Shown here: positions 30,408-39,547 of the stretch, in pieces
Layout: every line of letters starts with the position of its first letter
How positions within the stretch are numbered: position 1 is the first letter of the stretch
Assembly (NCBI GenBank): GCA_963575745.1
Contig: CAUYUJ010017882.1
Span: 424,895-488,894 of the forward strand
Reading direction: 5' to 3'
DNA: 64,000 bases
Source of the DNA: Prorocentrum cordatum
Taxonomy: Eukaryota > Sar > Dinophyceae > Prorocentrales > Prorocentraceae
Program-made: the position numbers and the translations under genes
The notes under the pieces: generated by a model
Database searches by the model: none
What the model was told of the DNA's origin: nothing
What the model saw: only the letters and a program-made list of their open reading frames with translations

Positions 30408-31347
30408 CCGGCACACTGGTGGTCACGAGGCGGCCACCAGCATCGATTTCCTTTTCTGTAATATCACCTCGTGGAACGAGGTTGCCGTCTCGTTCGCTTC
30501 CAGCGTGCGAGCCAGTTGTGACGGTTTCTTCTTTGCTGAGCATCACCTGGATTGCGATCGGGCGAAGCTGGCGAAGAGGCGAGCGCACCAGCTGAAATGG
30601 CGACCCCATTTCATTCCTGCTACGCCCTCCCCAGGGGGTGGAACCCATGGTGGGGTGGGGGCCGTAGTGTCTCGGGGATTGTCGTTTCAACGTTTTTTGC
30701 ATTTAGACGGTCCAGTGCAGGACCATGGCTCTGGAAGCCATTGGATGTTTCTTGAGTTACGCACCAAAAAAGCGGTGATCGCTGTGGGCGTTGTTTATTT
30801 GGTGTCGGGCCTGGGAGTCTGTGGAGAGAATGTGAACAGATTGCGAGGTGTCTCGGAGTTTCTGGGAACGTTGTCGGTTCCGTGGATTTTGATGGGCGAT
30901 TTCAATGTCTCAGCTGGTGATCTCGATCTTTCGGGCTTCCCACGACTTGCGCGAGGGCGAGTGCTGGTCCCGTCGCTGGTGGAGTTCACCTGCACGCAGG
31001 GGCGCGGCTCCCTGATCGATTACGTGGTCGCTTCGGAGGATATTGCCAGCTACGTGCGAGTATCTAAGTATACACCGTCACCATTTAAGACACATGCGTG
31101 TTTGAAGGTTTCCTTGGACCACGGGGCGGTTGAACAGACGTTGTGGAAGCGTGTCAAACCTCCTCCTTTTCCTGATTGTGCTGGTCCTGATTTACCCTGG
31201 GAAGTTTTGTTGACGCAGGTGTCAGACGATGGTGACTTGGAGGTTCCGTTTTATTTTGAAAATAACTTCTTACCCCATGTTCATGATCATCTTTCTCCTG
31301 CTCTCTCTCTCGTCAGTACCGCATCTGGAGCCGAGCTACCGAATTGA
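30373..31347 (+). CDS. LINE endonuclease (EEP / apurinic-type) frame
   Basis: A 324-residue frame in the endonuclease/exonuclease/phosphatase fold used by LINEs to nick target DNA. Motifs in order: FCNITSW with Asn30, FFAEHHLD with Glu56, VGVVYLVSG, ILMGDFNVS with Asp176 and Asn178, SLIDYVV with Asp216, KTHACLKVS with His241. These are the expected catalytic Asn, Glu, Asp, Asn, Asp and His. The start at ATG 30373 lies inside the end of ORF1 in another frame (35-nt overlap). The frame stops with TGA at 31345-31347. Usually this domain is fused to RT; here RT continues in another frame (see the RT entry), so this is either a split protein or a frameshift. Confidence 0.88.
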   Translation: MARPLLRKPVFNRHTGGHEAATSIDFLFCNITSWNEVAVSFASSVRASCDGFFFAEHHLDCDRAKLAKRRAHQLKWRPHFIPATPSPGGGTHGGVGAVVSRGLSFQRFLHLDGPVQDHGSGSHWMFLELRTKKAVIAVGVVYLVSGLGVCGENVNRLRGVSEFLGTLSVPWILMGDFNVSAGDLDLSGFPRLARGRVLVPSLVEFTCTQGRGSLIDYVVASEDIASYVRVSKYTPSPFKTHACLKVSLDHGAVEQTLWKRVKPPPFPDCAGPDLPWEVLLTQVSDDGDLEVPFYFENNFLPHVHDHLSPALSLVSTASGAELPN

Positions 31348-34300
31348 TGTTTCTCTCTCGCGCCTGTGCGATGCAGTTGTTGCCTTGCGAGAGTAGTGTG
31401 CGTGGAGGTTACCCGAGTTTTCGACGTGCCAGGATTGGACGTAGAGGTTTCTGTGGTCAGAGTTTCCAATCCCCTACGCTGCGTTTCTGGGCTCATGTTT
31501 CTCAGACCTTGTGGGAGTATCGTCTGTGTAAGGCTCGGAAGTCTTGGGATAATATGCATTGGGCTGGTCGTGTGTTGCACGTTTTGTCGGGTCAAGTCCA
31601 CGCGCATTGCCTCCCTGGGCTTGTGCGCCCCGTCGAGTGGTGGATAGCTCAGCTGGCTGCCGTCCCGTCGTCGGTCGATGGGCTGAATCTTCTTAGTGAT
31701 GCGGTCGCTCACGCGGTCGGCCAGGCTTGGAATGAGGCTCGCGCTCTGTCTAAGGAGAAGATGAAGCAGTGGCTTCTTAAGGCCCTGCCGCGTGGTGCCA
31801 AGAGGGTTCACTCTTGGCTCAAATATGATCAGGGGGCTGACCTCGAGCATTTGGTTACTCCCTCGGAGGTGAAGCAATTGCCCGAGGAAATGATGCAGTA
31901 TCGGCAGGATTTTTGGAGCGCGTTTTGGACTGCTCCTTGGGAGCAGCGTGAGGCCCTCTCGGGAGTTTTGGATGTGGCTCGCCGTATGGCTCTGGCGGCC
32001 GTTGGTGAACTCGAGCCGTTGACCCCCTGTGCGGTGTCCAGAGCTGCGCGGATGTTCAAGGTTGACACTGCTGTGGGCATTGATTGTTGGCATCCGCGGA
32101 TTTTGGCGTCCCTCCCTGGGGCTGCTGTTGGGGCCTACGCGGATCTCCTCAATCAGTGCGAAGCTCGTATGATGTGGCCCACGCAGGTGATGATGGGTAT
32201 CATCGCTCTGTTACCTAAGGCAGCTGATGCGGAGCGCCCTGTTTGCAAGTGCCCGTCGTTGTATAGGGTCTATTGTCGTGCGCGAGGCCGTGACATTGAT
32301 GAGTGGTCTCGGGGGCGTGAAAACTTCTGGGATACCGCGGTCAGGGGCTCTTCGGCGTTGCAGGCCGCGTTGTTGCGAGAGATTGGCCATGAGACTGCTA
32401 GATATCTTGGGGAGCTTTCGGTTGGGCTGTATTGGGACCTCAATAAGTTTTTTGATACGGTGGACCCTCTCCGCCTGGCTGGATTCGCCTTGCAGATGTC
32501 TTATCCCGTTCATTTGCTGTATTTAGGTATTTTGATGCATAAGGCCCCGCGCATTTTGGAGGTCAACGGCTTCGTGTCCGACGTGATGCCCACTGGTTGT
32601 GGGGTGCTTCCTGGGTGTGTGCAATCTATGCCTTGGGTTAAAATCTACTTGTACGATCTGTTGGATTTCGCACACGCCCAGTATTTTCCTGTTGTCACTC
32701 TGGCTTACGTCGATGACATTACCCAGACACAGCAGGGGTCTTGGAGTGATATTGTCTCGCGCATCGTGCCAGCCGCAGTTCATTTGTGTCATCAGCTTGA
32801 GCAAGCTGGCACTACCATTTCCAGTAAGAGTACTTTCGTGTGTTCAGATCGAGCTTTGCAGGAACATCTTGAGGGTTGTTTCCGCGCTGCACAGCTTCCT
32901 ATTCGTGTTGGGGAAGCGGTGCGCGACCTGGGGGTCATGACTACTGCAGGGCGTCGACGTTGTGTGAGTAAGTTGAGACAGCGGCGTGCCGTTGCGTATA
33001 AGAAAGCTGCAAAAGTGAGGTGTCTGACTCGTTTAGTCGGCAGAGCTAGGAAGCTCTATAAGCCTGCGGTGTTGGCGGTTGGATCCTGGGGCCATGAAGT
33101 TTTGGGTCTTTCGCCGTCGCAGGTCCAAAGCATGAGGAGTCAGGCCGCTACGTGTTCTGGTTGGTGGCGTCCTGGGTCCTGTACGACTCCCGTTATGAGT
33201 TTGGTTAGCCCTGCTAAGGATGACCCCCAGTCTAGGTTGCGGTACGAACAACTCAATGCCTTTGCGTCAGCGTGGAGTGCGATGGAAAATAAACAACGTA
33301 TGCGTGTGGCCCGTGTGTGGAAGCAGGTGTTGGCTAAATTCGAGTGCACTCAGTACCGTTGGCAAGTCGTGCGAGGTCCGATTGCGGCTACGCTTGCGGT
33401 GCTACTTGATTTGCGATGGGATCCTGTTTCTCCAGTCTGCTGGCGTGTTGGTACAGTTACGTTGCGGGTGACTGATGCAAATTTCCCTGCCCATCTTTGG
33501 GACCTTTTGTCTGATGCATGCCAGTCGCTCTCGTGGCAAGCGGCAGCGGGTCATTATATGGGTACAGGGGTGGAAGGAGGAGTTGATTTTACTGTGTTGT
33601 ATCGTTTGTTACGTCATCAGGAGAGGAATGGTGAGGCGGAGCCTGCAGGAAGGGTACGTAACCTTGTCGCTGGTGGCTACTGGACGGAGTCCAGGCTTTA
33701 CGATGCGGGATACCGCTCGAGTTCAGGTGGAACCTGTACACGTTGCGGGGCCTCAGCAGAGACCCCTTTCCATCGCTTTTGGGACTGCTCCTGCAATCGG
33801 CTTGTGCCCGATGCGGTCTTGGATCGCACCGATTGTTTGCGCGATCGGGTTTTAGCTGAGCCTGAGCTTTCGTGTTTGTGGTTTCGAGGCTTGGTCCCGA
33901 AGGCTCTCACGTGTGGCCACTTGCCTCCGCCTGTTTCGCAGGTGTGGGAGCGGGGCCGACTGATCGGAGGAGGTGTGATCGATGGAGGAGTGTGGGGAAT
34001 AGATGGATCTGGGGGGAAGTTCACTAAGGACTGGCGGCTTCGCCGCTGTGGCTGGGCGTGTGTCCACTTAGGTTCATCTGGCCTCTTCGACTCCCTCCTC
34101 ATGGGCACCCTCCCTACCAAGAAGCAGTCCTCTCCTCGTGCTGAGTTGTTTGCTCTCATTATGCTGGCACGTCGTACTACGGGACATTGTCGCGTGTACT
34201 GTGATTATTTGCGGGTAGTTCAAGGGTCACGTCGCCCCTTGTGTGACAAACGTGGGTCTTCGATGCTGGATCTTTGGGTGCAATTTCATGATGTTATGTT

Positions 34301-35075
34301 CGCTAGAGGGGGATCTATCCAAGCGTTGTGGACGAAATCGCATTCGACCCAGGCCCAACGCCAAAATATGTTCATGAGTGATGTAGAAGTGTATTTGAAC
34401 CAGGCTGCTGATTTTTTTGCCGATGCTGCTGCTGACAGGGCCCAGATCCCCGAGGATTTTGTTGACCGAACCCGTCGGGCCGACAAACTTGCGTTTGATG
34501 TTGTGTCGCGGTTGTTGGCGGTCCAGCGTGAGGTGCTTTTCTCGGGAGGTCGTGAGACTTCGGAACGGGTTCCTAGGCGGCAGCGCGGACAGCAGACCAG
34601 TTGTGCTGAGAGGTTGTGTCGCTTGCGCGATAGTGGTCACTCTCCTGAGTTGCGTTCGGCGTCTCTCAAGTGTTCTCGGTGTGCGCGGGGCTTCCCTTTG
34701 AAAGGCAAGCTGGCGGATTTTTGGCCTGATCCCTGCAAGCCTCGCTGTGAACTGCAGCAGCGGATTCAGTGTCTTCCTCCTCGCGTCGCCCAGGCCTCAG
34801 GGGTGGAAGATCCGCCGCCTGATGATCTGGCTGCTGTTCAGGGGTGTGGAACACCCCTGGACCACCCAATGTCGGAGTTTTGTTCGCCCACGCATCGGTT
34901 GGCCGTGTATCGTGGAGTTTTGTTTTGCGAGGTATGTGGAGGTTTTTGCACAGTGAACCCCCCTCGCATTCTGAGCAGGGCTTGTGATCGGCCCTCGTCC
35001 ACTGGGAAGGAGGTTTTGTCGAGGATCTCCCGCGGGCTTCCCCCGAAGTCGGGCACCCGTTTCCCTGATGTGTAA
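31287..35075 (+). CDS. LINE reverse transcriptase with RNase H
   Basis: The first ATG is 31347, giving 1,242 residues; the frame itself is open from 31287 and reads RQYRIWSRATEL before that ATG. Numbering from ATG 31347: motif A GLYWDLNKFFDTVD has Asp364. Motif B region is VLPGCVQSMPWVKIYL, an unusual form. Motif C AYVDDITQ has Asp456-Asp457. A C-x2-C-x8-H-x4-C knuckle is at 797-814 (CTRCGASAETPFHRFWDC). RNase H residues are Asp886 (GIDGSG), Glu933 (SPRAELFAL), Asp953 (YCDYLR), His999 (TKSHS) and Asp1022 or 1026. Further Cys pairs (CSRC; CEVC) lie near the C-terminus. Together with the endonuclease it would perform target-primed reverse transcription. No stops interrupt the frame. Confidence 0.9.
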   Translation, partial: SSFSCSLSRQYRIWSRATELMFLSRACAMQLLPCESSVRGGYPSFRRARIGRRGFCGQSFQSPTLRFWAHVSQTLWEYRLCKARKSWDNMHWAGRVLHVLSGQVHAHCLPGLVRPVEWWIAQLAAVPSSVDGLNLLSDAVAHAVGQAWNEARALSKEKMKQWLLKALPRGAKRVHSWLKYDQGADLEHLVTPSEVKQLPEEMMQYRQDFWSAFWTAPWEQREALSGVLDVARRMALAAVGELEPLTPCAVSRAARMFKVDTAVGIDCWHPRILASLPGAAVGAYADLLNQCEARMMWPTQVMMGIIALLPKAADAERPVCKCPSLYRVYCRARGRDIDEWSRGRENFWDTAVRGSSALQAALLREIGHETARYLGELSVGLYWDLNKFFDTVDPLRLAGFALQMSYPVHLLYLGILMHKAPRILEVNGFVSDVMPTGCGVLPGCVQSMPWVKIYLYDLLDFAHAQYFPVVTLAYVDDITQTQQGSWSDIVSRIVPAAVHLCHQLEQAGTTISSKSTFVCSDRALQEHLEGCFRAAQLPIRVGEAVRDLGVMTTAGRRRCVSKLRQRRAVAYKKAAKVRCLTRLVGRARKLYKPAVLAVGSWGHEVLGLSPSQVQSMRSQAATCSGWWRPGSCTTPVMSLVSPAKDDPQSRLRYEQLNAFASAWSAMENKQRMRVARVWKQVLAKFECTQYRWQVVRGPIAATLAVLLDLRWDPVSPVCWRVGTVTLRVTDANFPAHLWDLLSDACQSLSWQAAAGHYMGTGVEGGVDFTVLYRLLRHQERNGEAEPAGRVRNLVAGGYWTESRLYDAGYRSSSGGTCTRCGASAETPFHRFWDCSCNRLVPDAVLDRTDCLRDRVLAEPELSCLWFRGLVPKALTCGHLPPPVSQVWERGRLIGGGVIDGGVWGIDGSGGKFTKDWRLRRCGWACVHLGSSGLFDSLLMGTLPTKKQSSPRAELFALIMLARRTTGHCRVYCDYLRVVQGSRRPLCDKRGSSMLDLWVQFHDVMFARGGSIQALWTKSHSTQAQRQNMFMSDVEVYLNQAADFFADAAADRAQIPEDFVDRTRRADKLAFDVVSRLLAVQREVLFSGGRETSERVPRRQRGQQTSCAERLCRLRDSGHSPELRSASLKCSRCARGFPLKGKLADFWPDPCKPRCELQQRIQCLPPRVAQASGVEDPPPDDLAAVQGCGTPLDHPMSEFCSPTHRLAVYRGVLFCEVCGGFCTVNPPRILSRACDRPSSTGKEVLSRISRGLPPKSGTRFPDV

Positions 35076-35142
35076 GTTGGTGTCTAAGCGACCTCCCTAG
35101 AGGAGGATGACGCTTCAGATAGAATTAGAATTAGAATTATTT
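35076..35142 (+). repeat. LINE 3' untranslated region and AGAATT tail
   Basis: A short 3' region ends in three copies of AGAATT (35121-35138) plus ATT just before the 3' target duplication. Many LINEs end in a short tandem repeat in place of poly(A); this fits that pattern. Confidence 0.85.
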
Positions 35143-35214
35143 CTCCTCCTCCCGATTCGTGGGGAAGAGCGCTGCGGGGTCCTGGCAGAGCGCGCTGCGA
35201 TCGCTGGGGCCCCT

Positions 35215-35665
35215 CTGGGAGCGCCTTGCGGACGTTCGGGGAGCATGCTCGGTGCCTCCCCGGGGGCCTCCCCGGGGGCCCGTTGGTCGGGAACCTCGGG
35301 GGAAAGCGTTCCGAACTTGAGCTCGGGATCCATGTCGTGGCACCTCTTGGGGCCACCTTGGGGCCGTCTTGCGGGCCTCGTGAACCGTTTTGGGGGCCTC
35401 CCAAGCCGTTGGATGGGCCGTTGGCCGACTTGGGAAGCCTCGGGGGTCGTCTGGGGCGCTGTAGGGCTGGAGAGATGCAACGAGAGATGCCACGGGCCTT
35501 CTCGGGGCGTGCTGGGGGCCTTGGACCGCCTCCTGGGGCGCTCCTGGGCTGGCCAAGGGCCCTCGGGATACCCTCGTGGGCACTCTCGGCCCTCCTGGGT
35601 CCTGGGCCGGGACGGAGTCGCCCCTCGGGCGGGGCAGCGGCAGCACCGCGGCCCGGGAGAAGCCA
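35215..35665 (+). repeat. CTTGGGGCC degenerate tract
   Basis: Same low-complexity composition as 21725-22225. Frames longer than 200 codons occur on both strands with no domain and are not called. Confidence 0.75.
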
Positions 35666-35874
35666 GTATGACCCGTCCGGCAAGCAGACTGCCCAGCAGT
35701 GTACAGGCGGACCTGGGCCAGAAGAGCATCCCTTCAGAACATGAGACCCTCCGTCGGCCAAAACACACAACACATCCAAGGGCACCCTCCCCAGGAAGCA
35801 CAAGAACATCCGACAAACACGAAGAACACTAGGATACCCTCCCTGGACCGACCTCGATCTTATACCTTGGGCCG

Positions 35875-36022
35875 ACTGTAATGTATTTGGCGGTGGGCTT
35901 CAACTTCGCCTCGCACATATCGTCCAGCAGTGCCACAGCCCGCTGCCACTGCTCGCCCTTCTCGCACGCGCTGGTCCCAGCGTTGTAGCTTAGCTAGGGC
36001 TGACCCGTGGACTCTGTCCACG
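35875..36022 (-). pseudogene. Single PPR motif with conserved hairpin
   Basis: Minus strand: NAGTSACEKGEQWQRAVALL then DDMCEAKLKP, one PPR motif, ending before a non-PPR sequence. Upstream on the coding strand is CGTGGAC-TCT-GTCCACG (36006-36022). No stop-free extension on either side makes a full protein. Confidence 0.7.
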
Positions 36023-36316
36023 ACATCTTTCTGGAATGGTTTTCGACAAAACGGCGGAGAATTTGCCGAACACCTGTAAGCACGGCCGCGGCCGGGGCGG
36101 CGGCAGCGATGCAGCGCCTTCGTGACCCAGCTCTAGATGGCCGCCGTCGTCGCCGTCATCATCGGCGTCGTTGTCGTCGCCGCCGCGAGGCCGCCGTCGT
36201 ACCCGTCGTAGTCGAAGTCGTTGTCGTGGTGGCGGTGGTCGTCGTCGTCGTGGGTTGTGGGCACCGGAAGGAGGCAAGCGACGTCGGTAGGACTGGCCCG
36301 TGGACTCCGTCCACGA
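36006..36316 (-). repeat. Module between two hairpins, CGT-rich
   Basis: Bounded by CGTGGACTCTGTCCACG (36006-36022) and CGTGGACTCCGTCCACG (36299-36315). Includes ACATCTTTCTGGAATGGTT, a GGCGGC block and a GTCGTC-rich run, then GGGTTGTGGGCACCGGAA. A homologous module lies at 53739-54065, also between two hairpins. The ACATCTTTCTGGAATGGTT half occurs again at 45203-45345. Confidence 0.75.
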
Positions 36317-36845
36317 AATCTGCACGAACTGGCATCTGATTGTAGGGCCCGACATCACATTCCCCGCGCATGTTACTGCGTGCTGCTGCTTGCTGCCGCT
36401 TTTGTGTACTCTTGGTGGTGCTTGAGGCCGCTGCTGAGCTATCTTGCTGCTTGTGGCTGCAGGTTGTTGCTGATGGCCAGTTCCGCTTGTTGCGTGTTTC
36501 TACCCGCTGCCTGTCTGCTTCGTGCCCACGGGAGCGATCGATGCTGCCCCAGGGCGCTCGAAATGTCGTACGGTGGCGCACTGTGGACGCGCAAGGAGGG
36601 AAGTCCTTTTGGGCGCCGTCTCCGCGCCACTCTGGGATCAGACTGTGTTGGGGACTGCGCTCCCTGGAGGCCACTGGTGTATCTCGACTCACTTGGGCGG
36701 CAGCGGCGAAGGGCACCCTGGAGCTGGGAGGCAATAACAAAGGGAGTAACGCCCATACGGATGTGCATTATTCGACGCTCTTTCGCTCGCGCCCGCACCC
36801 ACGGAGGAGGGCAACGCTCCCTATGCGGCCACTGATGGCGGGCGC
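36317..36845. other. No recognisable gene
   Basis: CTGCTGCTTGCTGCC-rich in its first 150 bp, like the CTG blocks at 20935 and 22335. The plus frame to 37317 has no domain. Confidence 0.4.
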
Positions 36846-37262
36846 TTCCTTCTCCTTGGGAACCGTTTCCTGGGGGCCTCTTGGGGCCCTCTTGGGCCGT
36901 CTTGGGTGCCCCTTGGGCTTTCTTGGGGCCGTCTGCGGCCGTCTTGGACGCCTCTGGGGCCGGCTTGGGTCTTGGGGCCGTCTTGGGCCGTCTTTGGCCG
37001 CTCTCGGGGCTGCCTTGGGTGACTCTTGGGCCGTCGTGGACACCTCAGGAGCGGTCCTGGGGCCGTCTTGGGCCGTTCTGGGGCCATCGGGGGCCGTCTT
37101 GGGAGCCTCATGGGGGCCTCCTGATGAAACGTCTTGGGCCGATTTTGGGGGCCCGTGTTGTCGTCCTGGACGCTTTGAAAACGAAAAGGCACGGGATAGC
37201 GACAATGCGCGTTTTCTGGGATCCCGCTTGGAGCGCTTTGGGCGCCTCTTGGGCCGTCTGGA
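36846..37262 (+). repeat. CTTGGGGCC degenerate tract
   Basis: Low-complexity tract of the common type, interrupted at its end by the TIR element at 37271. The same tract-like sequence resumes only as a short piece after it. Confidence 0.75.
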
Positions 37263-37472
37263 GGCTATCTTTATGTCGGGCCTGTCCCCCTACAGGGGGA
37301 TTGTCGACGACAAATAAAACATACCCCGCAAATAGTCAAAAAATACTCCAAAAATAGTCTGGGGACTGTTTGTTGCGTATTGTTTTACCTTTTGGGGGGC
37401 ATTTTGGGGGTATCTTTTATCTTTCGTCGACAAATCCCCCTGTAGGGGGACACGCCCGACATGAGGCTATCT
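37263..37472. mobile_element. Short TIR element, perfect 8-bp target duplication
   Basis: TTATGTCGGGC (37271-37281) and GCCCGACATGA (37454-37464), flanked by GGCTATCT at 37263-37270 and 37465-37472. It is 194 bp, with nested hairpins CCCCCTACAGGGGG and CCCCCTGTAGGGGG and the central GTCTGGGGAC. It is non-coding. Confidence 0.9.
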
Positions 37473-37678
37473 TGAGCGTCTTCGAGCGCTCGTGTCGGGC
37501 GTTGGCAGAACTGGGTTTAGTGGAACCTGGTTGAATGATTTGTACGGGGGGCGCCGCCCCGTCCCATTTCCACTCACCGGAACTGCCGTCACACGAAAAA
37601 CAGCAATCACGGCAAACCTGGCTTAGTGAATCTGGCCAATTGAAGGGCCCCAGGGACCTACCACTAACCGGGTCCCCT

Positions 37679-37870
37679 TACGGCAGGTTCGTGTCGTGCC
37701 GACCCCAGCGTTGGTTTTTGACACCGCAGGGATCGTTCAACCTTGAACGATCGGCCGCTGCCGCAACGTCCGATCGTTCAACATCGACCGATTCTGGGCC
37801 GCCGGCGGCGTTCGACCTTGAACGCCCGCGCTGGGGTCGCCGCTGGTCGACACGACGCAAACCTACCGTA
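37679..37870. repeat. Foldback element
   Basis: The ends TACGGCAGGTTCGTGTCG (37679-37696) and CGACACGACGCAAACC plus TACCGTA (to 37870) are imperfect inverted repeats. Inside, GACCCCAGCG pairs with CGCTGGGGTC. A perfect palindrome GATCGTTCAA-CC-TTGAACGATC occupies 37731-37752, with related copies at about 37771 and 37810. No coding capacity; likely a small palindromic mobile element. No target duplication was recognised. Confidence 0.65.
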
Positions 37871-37904
37871 CCCGGGCGGAGAAGGGAGGGGAGGGAGGGG
37901 GGAG

Positions 37905-38042
37905 GTCGGAGCAGGGAGGACGGGGGAGGAGGAGGGGGAGGAGGACGGGGAAGGAGGAGGAGGAGGAGAACGAAGGAGGAAGAGGAGGAGGAGGAGGAGG
38001 AGGAGGAGGAGGAGGAGGAGGAGGAGGAGGAGGAGGGGGAGG
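37905..38042 (+). repeat. (GGA)n microsatellite
   Basis: GGA-rich run, pure from about 37980 to 38037. Long poly-Glu/Arg frames through it are artefacts. Confidence 0.95.
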
Positions 38043-38286
38043 GGGGGTCCTGGCTATACCCGATCGTGGACCGTCCCGGAGGCCCTCTTTGCACCGCCTC
38101 GGGGCCGCCCGGGGCCCGCGATAGCCTCCGCGGGGAGGCCCTCCGCGGGCCGCCGCGGCGCGCCTCGGAGCCGCCCGGGAGCGCGCGGGGCCCCGCCGGG
38201 GGGGGGGGCTGCTCTGAGCAGGGACCGACCGCCCCGGCATTCCTAGAGTCGTACCACGAAGTGCTCTTTAGAACCCAAACATGCTC

Positions 38287-38291
38287 TAATG

Positions 38292-38354
<63 letters not shown>

Positions 38355-38516
38355 CCAACAACAACAACACCAACACCAACAACAACAACAACACCAACAC
38401 CAACAACAACAACAACAACAACAATTACAACAACAACACCAACAACAACAACAACAACAACAACAACACCAACACCAACAACAACAACAATTACAACAAC
38501 AACAACAACAACAACG
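38287..38516 (+). repeat. (AAC)n microsatellite
   Basis: About 75 AAC/ACA triplets, with ACC and ATT interruptions. Flanked by related words ATGCTCTAATG and ATGCTCTAAAG and by TTCTTAGRAC on the right, hinting at a short inverted or duplicated host sequence around it. Poly-Asn frames are not called. Confidence 0.95.
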
Positions 38517-38719
38517 TTCTTAGGACATAAGGCCGGTGCGTTAACACAAGACAGTCCCGGCCAGAAATGCTCTAAAGACATTTCGTGGAATCCACAGAAG
38601 GTTCTTAGAACATTGTTTGGCAGGGCTATAGGCGAGCCAGGACACTTCGCCACTGCTTGACTACTGGCATTTGACCTTTCTTCCTTCCGGCACGCGCTTC
38701 TGCCGGCCATGTAGGAGAG

Positions 38720-39010
38720 ATGACGTCGGGGACCTCTCGGGCCGACTTGGGCCTCTTGGGGCCCTCTTGGCGTGCCTTGGAGCCTCCCTGGGCGTCCCTG
38801 GGCGGCCCGGGAACAGCCTGGGGCGGCTTTGACTCCAGTGATCCTGCGGCATTGTAGTATAGATGACGTCGGGCTCCAAATTCGCGTCCCACATCTCGCT
38901 CAGCAGTGCAAGCGCCCGCTGCCACTGCTCGCCCTTCTCGCACGCGCTGATCCCAGCGTTGTAGCTGACTGCAATGTAGTAGAGACTAGAGCGAACCCGT
39001 GGACTCCGTC
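38720..39010 (-). pseudogene. Single PPR motif followed by CTTGGGGCC tail
   Basis: Minus strand from 38972: VSYNAGISACEKGEQWQRAL then LLSEMWDANLEPDVIY, one clean PPR motif. It continues in frame into a Pro/Arg-rich tail (PGRPGTPREAPRHAKRAPRG) encoded by the tract at 38720-38830. The same joint recurs at 43740-44015. The upstream hairpin at 38998 is damaged (GTCCCAG). Confidence 0.7.
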
Positions 39011-39289
39011 CCAGCAGGTTTCCCTGGCGCGCCTCCACATTGGGCCCCCGCCCAGGAAAAGGTTACCCAGAAGCCTTCGGTGACTCTTTCCGGCCGCCTT
39101 TCCGAAGTTGGAAGGCGGGCGTTTCCTCCTCTTCGTCCGCCTTCCGCTCCACTCCGCCTGCAGCGTCACAGACGGCTATGATGGGTCTGCGGTGTGCCTC
39201 TCCCCGCTTGTCTGATCCCCCTGGCTTGAACAATGTTGAAAATCACCCGGAGGGCTCTGGTGACTTTTTTCTGGTTGCCTTTTCGAAGC

Positions 39290-39547
39290 CTGATGGCGGG
39301 CGCTGCTTCTCCTTGGGGGAACTGTTTGGGGGCCTCTCGGGGTTTCTTTTCGGCTTCCTGGGGGCCTCTTGGGGCCGTCTTACGGCCTCCTGGGATCCTC
39401 TTGGGGCTCTCTTGGGGCCGTCTTGGGCGCCTGTGGGGCCGTCTTGGGGCCACCTGGAGGCCCTCTTGGGCCATCATTGGCTGCTCTTGGGGCTGTCTGG
39501 GCGCCACGGGAGCCGTCCTGGGGCCGTCTAGGGCCATCATTTGAAAG
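39290..39547 (+). repeat. CTTGGGGCC degenerate tract
   Basis: Common low-complexity tract. It ends where the duplicated block at 39548 begins. Confidence 0.75.

Larger units (their letters stand above)
28844..35157 (+). mobile_element. Full-length non-LTR retrotransposon (LINE) with spliced-leader 5' end
   Basis: The element spans 28859-35142 (6,284 bp) between perfect 15-bp target-site duplications CTCCTCCTCCCGATT (28844-28858 and 35143-35157). It opens with eight T and the dinoflagellate spliced leader, then a 5' leader with three 40-bp repeats, ORF1, an apurinic-type endonuclease frame and an RT/RNase H frame, and ends in an AGAATT repeat tail. The order zinc-ribbon ORF1, endonuclease, RT, RNase H fits LINEs of the group that carries RNase H (I-like in the broad sense); the clade is not determined. 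Codon-clean frames and a perfect target duplication suggest a recent insertion. One frame change separates endonuclease and RT. Confidence 0.93.

Noticed and set aside
38287-38516. Asn-rich protein
   Set aside because: Frame follows an (AAC)n microsatellite with no supporting sequence on either side.
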